Below, one piece after another: positions 13,001 through 24,900 of a DNA stretch of 64,000 nt (positions are counted from its first letter, which is position 1; every line of letters starts with the position of its first letter). Both the position numbers and the translations under genes were made by a program. The DNA is from Gordionus sp. m RMFG-2023 (lineage: Eukaryota; Nematomorpha; Gordioida; Chordodea; Parachordodidae): positions 27,204,869 through 27,268,868 of the forward strand of contig NC_088779.1 in NCBI RefSeq assembly GCF_954871325.1, read 5' to 3'. The notes below the pieces were generated by a model. That model was not told the origin of the DNA and did no database searches. It saw nothing but the letters and a program-made list of their open reading frames with translations.

Positions 13001-13640
13001 AATGTTGTAAATTAAAAATATATATTGTTATTCATATACACTCATTAATAAATTTGCAAATTTGGAAATGTTTATTACACAGATATAGATGAAAGAGAAC
13101 GGATTTATATATATATTACCGAACATTTTACATTGATTAGAATTATATTATTATTCATATGTGTAAAAAAAATATAAGTCAACATAGAAAATAATAATGT
13201 TGGTTAATATGGATAATTTAAAAGCCTACTAATTTACAATTATGATGGATTTTTATTATTTAAATTTGTGTGAATTATTTTAATTTTTATGTTTTTGTAT
13301 TATTCATATTTTTTGGAGTGCATTATTAATTAATACATTTCAATTTTTAGGACTAAGCAAATAATGATAAATGATTATACTATATAATATTTATTACTTT
13401 TTATAGAAATATTATTTTTTTGGATTATTTAATAATAAATTTTAAATTTAGTCAATCTTGTATAACTACCACAGTCTCCTATACTACAACTTTGAAAATT
13501 TACATTTAAAATATATAACTTATAATATTATTAAATTTAATATAACATATTTCCGGATTAAAATAAAATGTAATATTTACGCTAAAAAACTAATCAGACT
13601 TATATCTCTTTAAACCAATCATATATCGGTTTATAAATAT
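10057..13640. other. gene-free AT-rich stretch
   Basis: No coding signal, tRNA or recognisable transposon body is visible apart from the possible hAT end near 12932. The base composition is extreme A+T with many stop codons in all frames. Confidence 0.6.
12818..12945. repeat. possible hAT MITE remnant ending TTTAACAACTCTG
   Basis: The right end carries CTTTAACAACTCTG, the same terminus as the well-supported hAT insertions at 19927-20042 and 39503-40844. The body is rich in ATCGAT/GATC words. I do not see a matching left end, so the boundary is approximate. Confidence 0.45.
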
Positions 13641-13664
13641 TTTGCGGGAGTTAAATTTCGCGCC
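13641..13664 (+). promoter_or_regulatory. paired E2F-type sites upstream of the E2F gene
   Basis: TTTCGCGCC at 13656-13664 matches the E2F consensus TTTSSCGC, and TTTGCGGGA at 13641-13649 is a near match just before it. They lie about 106-129 bp upstream of the predicted E2F start codon, in an otherwise GC-poor stretch. This suggests feedback control of the gene by its own product, as is known for several animal E2F genes. Confidence 0.65.
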
Positions 13665-13769
13665 ATATGATCTATTGTAAATAATAAAATTTTAATTAGC
13701 TTGATATAATCTCTTTAATTTGTATATCGAACCTATTAATAACATGGAATTCGCCTATATATAACTAAG

Positions 13770-15391
13770 ATGAATGATTATATGACTAAATTTTCATCAC
13801 CTTTTAATAACACAATAAATCAATTAAAACTCTATGGTGCAAATATAAATTTACATTCAAAAAGCTTAACTCCGGAAAGTCATTACCAAGCACTATGTAA
13901 ATCTCAAATAGACCCCGAAGAAGTGTTTTATAAAAAAAATCAGGTAAAATAATTTTATTTATATTTTAATCAATTTCATTTAAAGGCCAAACGAAGGCTT
14001 GTATTGGGAGAGGATGTTGAATGCACACCAAGCAAATGTAGGAAAAATTCCTTTTCTAGCCCTGACCAATGTTTTAGTAGTTAATATTTTTGTAATCATT
14101 TTATTATCTTAAAATATAGATACACCTGATAAGGTGAGATATTACACTTCATTGGGCATGTTGACCAAAAAATTTGTTGCACTTTTCAAAGAATCTCCTG
14201 ATGGTGTAAGCTTTATATAAACAACAAAAAAACAATTTTCTAAAAATTATCTACAACTAGATCATTGATTTGAATAGAGCTGCAGAAGTTTTAGAAGTTC
14301 AAAAAAGAAGAATTTATGACATCACTAATGTTTTAGAAGGCATTAATCTTGTAGAAAAAAATTCCAAAAATAATGTCAAATGGATGTAATATAACTTATT
14401 TTGATTATTAATTATTATATATTTAGTGGTTCATCCTTGATTTCAAATAATAATATAGAGGAACAAGACTTGTGCAAATCTTTAAATCTACAAAAAGGTT
14501 TTAAGATAAGATTTGCATGTATAAATGTATTAACAAATTTTTTCAGACATTTTAGAACTTGATAAAATGGAAAAGGAAATTGATGGCTTGATAAATGCAG
14601 CAAATGTGCAATTAAAAATTTTAAATGAAGATCCCTTAAATCAACCACTCTTATACATAACTTATAAAGATATAAGAGATTTATCATGTTTTAAAAACAG
14701 ATTAATTATGGCAATAAAAGCTCCATCAAAAACTGACCTAATTGTTACATCAGATCAAAAATCAGTAATAATTTTATTTAAAGATATACTCATTTATATA
14801 ATCATTAAAGGGACATCAAGCCTGGCTTAAAAGTCCAGAAGGGGAAATAGAAGTTTATCTATGCACAAATGAAGAGGAACAACTCAAATCATTTTCTCCT
14901 ATAAAAAGCAATCCTGTTAATGCTCAAATTTTAAATGATATCTGTGATCAAAGTAATTTTTATGAATTTAATTTGACAACAATTTAATAAATTATTAAAG
15001 TTGTCATACTAAAACCATAATCTCAAATTAAATGAGTTATTAAATATATACATGATAAAAATTTTTACAAAAATAATTTAATATCTATTCCATTTTTTTC
15101 ATTAATAATATTTATACATTATATTATTAAATTTTTTTTGTAAAATTAATGAATATTTTGATAAATTGAATTTTAAATATAGTTTTATTAAATCTAATCT
15201 TTATATTTTATATTTATCCAAATCAAGATGATAACAAAATTATCGAACCAGATAATAAAATCAGTCCTATTAACTCAAGATTTACTAATTGCTACTCTCC
15301 TTTATCGATTGAACCTCCCCTGTTGGAAGGGGATTATACATTCTTATTGGACTATGACGAATTTGGTGATCTATTCAATAATAACTTTTGA
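13770..15391 (+). CDS. E2F: E2F transcription factor (E2F1-5 class), 8 exons
   Basis: Exons by my reading: 13770-13943, 13986-14070, 14120-14205, 14261-14385, 14427-14497, 14547-14764, 14811-14952 and 15228-15391, giving 354 residues. E2F proteins pair with DP, bind TTTSSCGC sites and control S-phase genes in the nucleus. The DNA-binding domain is unmistakable: [18 protein letters not shown], then [20 protein letters not shown] with the RRxYD recognition motif and [11 protein letters not shown]. Exon 6 holds the leucine-zipper/marked-box region and exon 7 continues it (GEIEVYLC). The last exon ends with the RB-binding motif [15 protein letters not shown]. Length and a single DNA-binding domain fit E2F1-5, not E2F7/8. 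Most introns are 41-56 bp; the last is 275 bp. If that intron is retained, a shorter form ends at 14986 without the RB-binding tail. The N-terminal 58 residues are not conserved, so the start is less sure. Confidence 0.95.
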
Positions 15392-15393
15392 TT

Positions 15394-15399
15394 AATAAA
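15394..15399 (+). terminator. polyadenylation signal AATAAA of the E2F gene
   Basis: AATAAA begins three bases after the stop codon. Other A/T-rich candidates follow, so the actual cleavage site is not fixed. Confidence 0.4.
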
Positions 15400-16490
15400 T
15401 CGTTATAAATTATTACCCAACACAATAAGTTTTTTAATCAGGGATCCTTTAAAAAAAATATTATAATGAAATACTTCATTTATCTCTTATGTTTTCTGTA
15501 AAATGTCCTTAATAATTTGTAAATATAGATAAAGGATATTTTTTGCAATCAAATTTTTTTCTTATTATTTACAAGAGTATTACCTTATTTTTTAATCATA
15601 TATATGTTGTCATTTGGTTGATTGTATTTAAATCAAATAATCATTCTATATTATAATATATATTTTTTTTTTAATATCCTTAAATTTTAATATATTTGTT
15701 AGTGCATTTCAAACTGTTATTCTCAACAAATATCACAACAAAGAAAATGCATATTTTTCTATATATTAGAATATCAGCTGAACTTATTTATTTATTTATA
15801 ATTAATCCAAGTTAATTAGATAAAATTGTTGATTACATTTGCTGCCTTTACTTTTTGTGTCCATTTTAATTTATACATTGTCAAGTTTTTATTCAAATTT
15901 GATTGATTTATATATATTATAAGCCTAATAAATATGTTGAATGGTATCTTACATAAGGTTATTATTTTTATTATTAGTATGTGTAAATTTTATTTAGACC
16001 TTTGTCTGATCAATTATTTATTTATTTTAAAAGTTATTTGGATGGATGTAAAATCTTATTGATATTACTTATCATGGATTTTTATCTTCTACCAATCCTT
16101 GGATATTATAATATAAATTTAAAAAAATTAATTTATGACTTTTATAAATTAACATGATTATTTTAAATAATATTATTTTTTTTAAAAAATAATCTTGATA
16201 ACAATCATTAAAAGATTTTCCTTTCTTCTAAAAACCAATACCACATACACAGTGGCATAACCAAGCACGGTGATTCCATCTCAGGACACCCCCTAATCAA
16301 AAATATTAAACTCATATTGTGGAAATTAAAAAAAAATATATTAACTAATTATTAAATTGGCCATGATATTTTATAGTATCAGAATTGGTTGGGCCAATAT
16401 TTTATCATTATAATATTTTTCTGAACCAATATAAAATTGTATCTTAATTGAAAATTTTTTATATTTAACAAAAAAGTTATATATAAAAAC
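15400..16490. other. AT-rich intergenic stretch
   Basis: No gene or transposon body recognised. A GC-richer bit around 16250-16305 (CAGTGGCATAACCAAGCACGG) looks like a piece of an older repeat but has no partner in the window. Confidence 0.5.
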
Positions 16491-16908
16491 CAGGGATGTG
16501 AACCCTTCAACAAAAAATGGGCCCTGTGTTATATGGAACCAAGAATAGCATTGAAATTAGTTTGATGACCATTGTAAGGCTTCATTACGATCACCTATTT
16601 CACTTAATTTTCTCCTTAATAATGTGTTAAATTTAAAGAATTCCTCACCCAAAACACCAAGAGTATTTGTGATAAGTGGGAAAAAAAATACGTTTGCGAT
16701 GTCTGAATATTTGTTTATTTCAAGATTTTTTGCCTAATCAATAGCTGAGGCATTTTTGCTGGATGCATATGTAATCCCAAGCAACCAGAAAACCCGAGTA
16801 TTAAACTTGTATCAAAATTTTTTAATTTTCCTTTGACACCCAGGACCCTCCACTTTTAAATAGTGTCTGGATTTAGCAAAAGTACTAGGGATCAGGTTCA
16901 CATCCCTA
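16491..16908. mobile_element. hAT-type non-autonomous element carrying a reverse-transcriptase-like piece
   Basis: The ends are CAGGGATGTGAACC (left) and the inverse of TAGGGATGTGAACC (right), flanked by ATAAAAAC and CTAAAAAC, which match at 7 of 8 positions. That is the hAT signature. The interior, read on the minus strand at about 16560-16790, gives a protein-like stretch including INKYSDIANVFFFPLITNTL and GVLGEEFFKF. This resembles the C-terminal tail of non-LTR-type reverse transcriptase proteins. The element therefore seems to have picked up a foreign fragment, or inserted across one. The RT match is from memory of family patterns and is only moderately sure. Confidence 0.65.
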
Positions 16909-18406
16909 CTAAAAACCATCTATTTTTATAAATAAATCCATTTTTATGTTAATTTTTTTTTAAATAATGGATAATTATAATTAATAATTCTTTGATAAAA
17001 GTAGCGTTAATATATTTTCTGAGAAGTTCAATTTTGAGAAAATAAAATTTTAACTTAAGCAAAATCGTCTTTTGGGAATTCAATAAAAAATTACTTTAAA
17101 TATTTTAATTCTGGGTAATTAAGGGGAAAAAGAAGATAATATAATGTTGAGGCATTAATATATGTATTCTAATTAAGTATTACATATTGGCTTAAGCTTC
17201 AAAATTAGTACTTGCTAAAGTTTGGCAAACTTCGTTCTTTATAGGCTGCGTCATAACATTGGATTCAAGATTCCTATTAAATTTTTTTGAAAATATAACC
17301 AATATTTTATATTCTAGGTAAACCGGAAAAGATATCTACAAAAGATGGTAAAATCATAAGATTACAATATATTTTGGAACCCTTATTTTAGATGTAATTT
17401 ATTTTTGAATCGCCATTCAAAATTCTATAAAAAAAAGATGGCCCTAAAGTGTGTAATGTTTTAAATTTAGCTTATAACTGTTTTTGGTTAATGATTGACA
17501 AAAACTGGATCGATAAATTTATAAATTATTAAGTATACTCGTCAGATAATAAATATTGGTGCAATCCAGATATCAATTTCGCCAGTTAGGATCAAGATTT
17601 AACTAATGAAGAATGAGAATATTGATTAATATTTTGCGATTCTTTGTAAAATAAGATTTAGGAACAGGATATGAAAAAAAAAATTATTTTCCAATAATAT
17701 ATTTTATTTTATAAACCATATAAATTTATTAAGGTTTAAAAGAAAATTATAAACTATTTCATCAAATACATTTTGTTACCTATTTTTTAAAAAATGTTCA
17801 ATTTTAAAAATAAAATGGTCACTATTAGCAATTATCGCCATATTAAACTCGCTAAAATGGCTGAATTATTTTCGTTATTTCGTCTTCACTATTTGGTCGC
17901 GATACAGACTTTGTTTTAAAATTTTCGCGCACTTTCATTCGAGATAAAAAGTTTCGCTATAAAATTCATTCACGATATACCAAATTCGTGGTAAAAGTTT
18001 TGTTTGAATTGACATGGGACCGACGGATATAGGGCGATTATTATATTTTTATAAATGATCATATCAATTCATAAAAACCAACAATATGTAATTATTTCTT
18101 TAAAAAAAATTTTTTTTACTTTCCTTTTAAGATTCATCATTAGAAAATTATTAGCATTCACAAAATTCGTTGCGACCAGGTTATGCTTTTAACGTAATAT
18201 AGACAGCGAACTGTATCTATGAATGCAATATAATGTTTACTGTATTTAGAATTTTTTGAGCCCCGATAACTGTGAATGGCTAGGGTTATGTTTTATTAAA
18301 AATTTTAGCATATATATGTTTCATACCTTTTTTTTTTTAATAGTTCGAATCGATAAAAATTTTTAATCGTAATAATTTATAAGGATTCTTAATTTTATTA
18401 TTTCCC
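16909..18406. other. intergenic stretch without recognised gene
   Basis: Mostly AT-rich. The part from about 17880 to 18000 is slightly GC-richer and contains TTTTCGCGC at 17922, an E2F-like match with no gene next to it. No coding signal found. Confidence 0.5.
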
Positions 18407-18600
18407 CAATGACACATAATAATACCTAAACTGACGATGCCTTGGTAATAATGCATTTGAAAGTGTCGTTGAATGTAAATCAGCTGGAGTCGCCTTTTAA
18501 GGTAACCCATAAATTGTTTCCTTATTATTTCGATGATCGGGCAATTCTTTAATGAAGTTTGGGTCAGACATAGGAATAAATTGGCTTCTCGTTAAAAAAT
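18407..18600. repeat. MITE family C, left half
   Basis: The sequence from CCAATGACACATAATAATAC through the motifs GACGATGC and CAGCTGGAGTCGCC matches the left arm of the full copy at 28417-28760. It also shares the internal GATGATCGGGCAATTC region in inverse form. I could not find the right arm, so this is a truncated or interrupted copy. Confidence 0.65.
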
Positions 18601-18959
18601 ATATTTCCATACGTCAATCATTTTTAATTGTTCATTTTGAGTCAGAGTTCTATAGTCCAATATGTCTTCTGGCAATGTAGCATTTATGATAAACATTCTT
18701 TTTTTTTTAAAGAACGGACCATTTCGTAAAAATTTCAAATCAGGAACCATGATGTAACATCATCGTACAAATATTAAAGCAGCTGTTTAATATAACATCA
18801 ACATATCAAGTTAGGGAGTGATTTGATATAATATCATATCATTTCCGGGGAAATAAAATTTTATTAAAAAATAAATCAGCAAGGGGATATATTTTTATTC
18901 AAAGAAAAAATTATAAGGGAATATTGATATCATAACTATTGAATGGGGGCATATTTAAC

Positions 18960-19900
18960 TGATGCCTCACGCCTCATCTTTAAAGACAGATCACAGTGAT
19001 AAGATATGTCTAAATTTAATCTGACATCGATCATTTAAAAAAAACTAAACATTATATGGTTAAATTAAAAATACTAATTCAAAATGAAATAACCCACTAC
19101 TCAAAGGTTAGGGGGGGTATATTCCGAGTCTTTATTTAAACTAAATTGTATGCAAAGGATTGAAGTTGATAACTATAGCCATACCTTCTATCTGGAAGTA
19201 ATAGGTGAGTGGCAATGGCTGCTACAGAAGATTAACAAAAGTTAAGGGGTTCCTTTTACCCTGTGTTCTGGGATAGTGTAGAATCACTGATTCCTCAACT
19301 GGTTATAAAAAATAACCGACTAGTGAAGACTAACCGAAACTAGCTCAGGCCGCCACACATTCAAAAAAAATTCCTCAAAGAATGCATTTAGATCGAGTTT
19401 GGAAACCAAGTGGAATCTAGTTATTTTGTCATCCAAATTCTAATCAAGGTCTGAATGACTGCCAAACCATTTTTGGAAAAACAGATTAAACCGGGTTGGT
19501 TGATGCCTTCTACATCTAGCTGTAAAAATGAATCGCTACTAATTTAATTATAATGGCAGAACAGAAATTATCTAAAGTATAAAAAAAGATAGGGAGTTTC
19601 TCATGTGCCAAATGAATCATGGAAGACAATTCTGTGGGGAATTTTTTTAATCAAAAATAACCTTCCCCCGGCTCAGAAGAAGTCTTAAGTGTGATGGGGA
19701 TATTGAACTAAGTATAATCACGTTATAACCCTATTTTAAAGCGTTTAGGTTGATTCTTACTGGCTAAAAGAGGACTAAATCTAGTTTTTCCCCGAGAACT
19801 GTCATAACTCAATTTGGAAGCAAGTATAATTATATAAACTCGCCCCTCAATGCTTTGCCAATTTCCTTTGGGGTGCAAATTTTTCCTTGAGCCGAATTAT
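18960..19900. other. unclassified block with higher GC than its surroundings
   Basis: The composition changes abruptly to a mix with many CC/GG dinucleotides (for example GGGGTTCCTTTTACCC and CTAGCTCAGGCCGCC) and few long A/T runs. No long open frame and no terminal repeats are visible. It looks like the body of an old transposable element or long terminal repeat, but I cannot name it. Confidence 0.4.
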
Positions 19901-19926
19901 TCAATTTTTAGTCAATGCCTAAATAT

Positions 19927-20042
19927 CAGAGTTGTTAAAAAATACTTTTTAAATGGATCTAGATACAGATATATCGTCTAAAATAATATCTAGATACAGA
20001 TATTTTAATCAAAAATCTATCCTAGATCCTTTAACAACTCTG
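19927..20042. mobile_element. 116-bp hAT MITE with exact 8-bp target duplication
   Basis: It begins CAGAGTTGTTAAA and ends TTTAACAACTCTG. The flanking octamer CTAAATAT is identical on both sides (19919-19926 and 20043-20050). The interior consists of repeated AGATACAGATAT/ATCTAGAT words. The termini are shared with the transposase-bearing element at 39503-40844. Confidence 0.93.
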
Positions 20043-20362
20043 CTAAATATAGTACGAAGTGATGAATCTAAAAGTCTTGGGTTTGGTATTTTTCAACAAT
20101 TTTTTAAAACGAATAATAATCAAACATTTTATTTTCATGATTAATAAAAGAAAATAATCTATTTTTAAAACATTATTTCTTGGAATAACATTTTCCTAAT
20201 TGTTTCTTGTTTTACGTAATAGAAGTAACCCTACAAATATATGTTCAAACGATTATAGAAAAGTTTTATTCAAATACTCTCCCTACCATTGCATTATCTT
20301 ATCATTTATAATATTTGTCATAATTTGATTTTAGGAATTTTAAACAGGAAATAACTTTAACT

Positions 20363-20529
20363 AGTGTTGCTAAACGGCTCTCTTTGAGCCGCATTTTAGC
20401 CAGAAGAATATTCTCTAGGCCTCGAGAGATTTCGTTAATAGATGTACAAACACTTATGGCATCTTTGAGCAAAATCTTAAGACTTGCATAAGATTCTTCT
20501 GGATAAAAATACTGAGAGTTAGTAACACT
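20363..20529. repeat. MITE family D, copy 1
   Basis: The left end AGTGTTGCTAAACGGCTC and the right end with AGTAACACT are inverted relatives of each other. The interior holds the family motifs CTAGGCCTCGAGA, ACTTGCATAAGATTCTTCTGG and an ATTTCGTTAATAGA stretch shared with the other copies. Confidence 0.7.
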
Positions 20530-20928
20530 GCCAAAATCTTAATATTGCAAATGACCTTATTTAATTACGAATATTTTCGTATAAAATTTCTAAAATTTAA
20601 AAACAAAACATTCATTATATACCTAAACCTTTATAAGATATTCAAAAAAATTTTTTTTTACGAATACGCGTAATTTCGCGTGTCTCAGATTTCTAAATCA
20701 ATCAAATCGAAAAAGAAAATATTTAAATATCTATTAATTTTCCATTAAAGTCCTAAATTCAAGTAATTTCGTTTAATTTATTATAAAAATAAAAATAGAA
20801 TTATTTCAAAAAACAAAAAAAAAGAACGTTAGATAATTTAATAGAAAAAAAAATATGTATACTTTTACATTATAACTTTTCTACATTTTCAATTTATGTT
20901 ATTTTAGTCTTATCATTCATTTAACATT

Positions 20929-21877
20929 ATGGCGTTAGTCGTTAAAAAGGTGCAAAAATTATTCGGGAAAGAAGAGGTATGTATTATATATAGTTCTTCA
21001 GAATTTTGAAATTTAATATCCTATTTTGTAAATTACATTTTTTTTTTCCGCTATCGCAAAAAAATTTCTCGAAGCCGGCGTACGAGGAGGATATATATAT
21101 CGGTAGACAGAAATGGAGCAGTCATTTAGAATTTATTTTGGCGTGCGTGGGATGTTCCGTCGGAATCGGGAATGTTTGGCGTTTTCCGACAACGTGTTAC
21201 GAAAATGGCGGAGGTTTAATTTTTCCCATCTTTAACTAGTGTTACATTTTATACCAAAATAATATCGTTGTAAGCCTCAAGATTTGGCGAGTAGAAACCT
21301 AAGAAACCCAAACCTTTCTGCCATATGTGCGCAAAATCGTGAGGCTTACGCAATATTATTTTGATTGGTTATAATGTTAATCGAATCGTTTTTAAAAATC
21401 GACTCGAATCGTGTTTTTTTTAGCAATACTAATCTTTACCTTATATTACAAATCATTACACTATCCATTTTCTATTATATATAAGTATAGTATGTATATA
21501 TATATAAAAGTTAATATTGGTAGTCAGTCAAAAAAAATAAAATAAAATGCCGTTTTGTGTGAAATTTAAGAATCTTTTAATTGATTGTCATAGATTAAGC
21601 CATCAAAAAAAAGTGACGGGTAAGCGATGACGGGTGAATCGGAAACTTGCGCCATATTTGTACGAGCAAAACGAAGTCTTTTGTCAAAAACTATTTCTTA
21701 AAATAACGATAATAATATTTCTTAAAATAACGATAATAATATTTGAGAGAGGAAGGAAGGAAGGAAGGAAGGAAGGAAGGAAGGAAGGAAGGAAGGAAGG
21801 AAGGAAGGAAGGAAGGAAGGAAGGAAGGAAGGAAGGAAGGAAGGAAGGAAGGAAGGAAGGAAGGAAGGAAGGAAGGA

Positions 21878-21925
<48 letters not shown>

Positions 21926-24900
21926 ATATTATTATTTTACAAATTAAATATAATATAAAAAATCTTGATCAAAATTCTTGATGCAATGCGACAAGGCGAC
22001 AGTTCCGATAATTTTTGGAGAGAAGTTCAGAAAGCCAAAGGAATTAAATTTCAGAGGAACCTAGTTCTAAGCGATAGAAATAAAAACACCTTTAAGATTC
22101 GAAGAGGCTTCGAATTTATCATACCGTCATTTCGGGACAGTTTAATGAATATTATAGGCAAATTTATTGTGAAGTTTTAGATCTGGCAATTCTTTAGAGG
22201 GTACGTCATAACCCTGATTAAAAGAACAAAATAAGAAAAGAAATTGTTTCGATTTGTGTAAAATTTTTATCATACTATTAGCGATTTCCGCTAGGACTTG
22301 TACTGCTGAAATAACGTTTTCAAGGCTAGAACTCATTGGCGTTCTATGATGAAACAGCAACACTGAATCATGTCAAAATTTTAAATATGTTAATAAAGAA
22401 GGAGACTAAAGAACTTGATTTTAAATGTGATGACCTATTTTTGTGTTAAAGTGAATATGAGAAGAAACACTTTCTTTAAAAAAATATAACAATTATTATT
22501 ATTATAACTATATCATTCACAAAATAAAAATGTATTATATATTATTTAATCTTTTATATTATAATTTGTGCCTCTTTATACAATAATAAAACAGTTGAAA
22601 TATATATAAAAAAAAAGACTAAAGTAACGACTAATAAAAAATACTATTATACGATACTTGGATATATTTATAATCCGATAGAGGGCTCTAGAAATTCACC
22701 ATTGCCCCCATGTTGCTGTGTTGTTTTATCCGTTTTAATGGGATGATGATGTTATATATTTTAAAAGACTTTAATTTTTATAAGAATAACTTTAGATTAA
22801 TAACATACAATCATAGGCGTACTCCTAATTTTCTAAGAAGGGGGGGGGGCTAATGGGTAGGCTTTCCCCCATAAATTTTATTATATCTTTGGGTTCACGT
22901 ATTATAGGTTATATTAGTGATTCTATATAATTTTGAGGGGAGATGTATGGGGGATTTCTTTTTTATTAGCTTGATATGATATTTAAGAACAGGCAAATTT
23001 TTGAAGAGAAGGGGTGGGGCGATTTTTCTTCGCTTTCCTCTTTGGCTACACCTATACAAGATTAGAAAACAATCGGCTCATGACATACAAAATATATTTT
23101 TTTAGATTATTTCTCTCGTCACATTGTATATGTATATACGTATAATTGTTTTCGAACAGGCGCTTTCCTGATTCCTTATCTTTTTATGCTATTAACGATT
23201 GGCAAACCCATGTATTTGATGGAGCTCGGTATGGGACAATTTACTAGGCAGGGACCACCAGGCTGTTTCAACTTTGTACCCATAGCGAAAGGTTTCGTTA
23301 AATTTATCAAGAAAAATTCGCGGATATTATAAGCGATAAAATTATATTTTTTTTCATTATTACTTGTAGGTTGTGGATTTGCCATGCTTCTAATCTCGAT
23401 TAACGTGGCCATCTACTATAACGTTATAATGGTTTTTACTTTATATTACAGCTTTGCTTCGTTACAAAAAAAATTGCCGTGGACACACTGCGGAAATGTA
23501 ATTTAATAGGGGAAATCATTCATAATTTAAAGGTTTATATTATTACTTAGAGTTTTAATACACCGAATTGTCTGGAATTCAATTATACCAATCCCAATGA
23601 ATTCAGGCCCGAAAATGCTACGACTCCTACGGAAGAATATTGGGAGTATTTAAACGAATAAACTTTATTATCTAATTTTTTTTTTATTATAAAATTTATT
23701 AGACGCAAAGTTTTGGAAAGTTATAAATCGTCGGGGATTGATGATATAGGCATGATTAAAATGGATTTACTAATATGGTTAGCCATATCTTGGCTCATTG
23801 TGTTTTTAATATTGTTTAAAGGAGTAAACGTTACCGGGAAAGTATACATAAAAATTCTATAATCATCATCGATGGCGTAACAACTAAAGTACGGTAGTCC
23901 TCTGATTAATTTCTGTATCACAAAATCAGACCTAATCCTTAATTAATTAATCCAGGCTTGCCTTAATCGTCCCCCCCCCCCACCTCGAATTATCGAATGA
24001 GTGCCGCTAATGACATCTGTCAAGGTTGTTACGCCAGTTACTCGTAATTATGATAACACGTAATCTGGAAATTTAACACACATATTAGGTTGTCTACGTG
24101 ACGGCTACTATGCCCTATTTCATACTGTCAATTTTACTCATAAAGGGATTAACCTTGAAGGGATCCGGTGTTGGTATATCGTATTTCCTTTATCCAGAAT
24201 TCAAAAAGTTACTTAGCCCTATCGTAAATTTAAAAAAAATTTATGTATCGAGTTACATTTGGATTTAAAAAAAATAAATTAGGTATGGCAAAAAGCAGCC
24301 GGGCAAATGTTTTTTTCACTGAGCGTGACTATGGGAGGTCTCCAGACCTTATCTAGTTACATCTCTTTCAATAACAACTGTCACAGGGACGCAATCATGG
24401 TAAGTTTATTGGACACGTTCACGAGTCTCATGGCGGGATTCGTAATATTTTCCATTCTCGGGTTCATGGCAAAATTAAAGCACACAACTGTCGATAAAGT
24501 TGTCGCTGGGGGTAAAAATACTAAGCAAGTTGTACTCAAAAATTTTAAAAATTAATTAGGTGTCGGTTTAGCTTTCATCGTGTATCCCGAAGCTCTTTCG
24601 CAACTACCCGTTCCTCAGTTTTGGAATCTGATCTTCTTTATCATGTTATATACGCTGGGCATTGATAGCCAAATAATGTTTATAGAAACGGTTCAGGCAG
24701 CTCTGCACGATCAATTTCCTAGCAATTTTCCGAGGAAGAACAAATCGTTAATATGTGGCGCCCTATGCTTTGGGTGCTTTATTTTAGGATTCCCTTGCCT
24801 GACTAGGGTAAAATATTGAATACGCACCGCGATTAAACCTCCTATTATATTTCATCGGTTAGATCGCTGGAGTGGTTAGAGCATAAATTTTTCAAAGTTT

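Noticed and set aside
21634-21958. Two open frames full of GRKE repeats
   Set aside because: They are translations of the GGAA/GAAA microsatellite and not genes.
21965-22363. Possible LINE or gene fragment in SLC6 intron 2 ([17 protein letters not shown] on plus, [20 protein letters not shown] on minus)
   Set aside because: Both strands look mildly protein-like but neither could be tied to a family, and the two readings compete; not strong enough to list as a feature.
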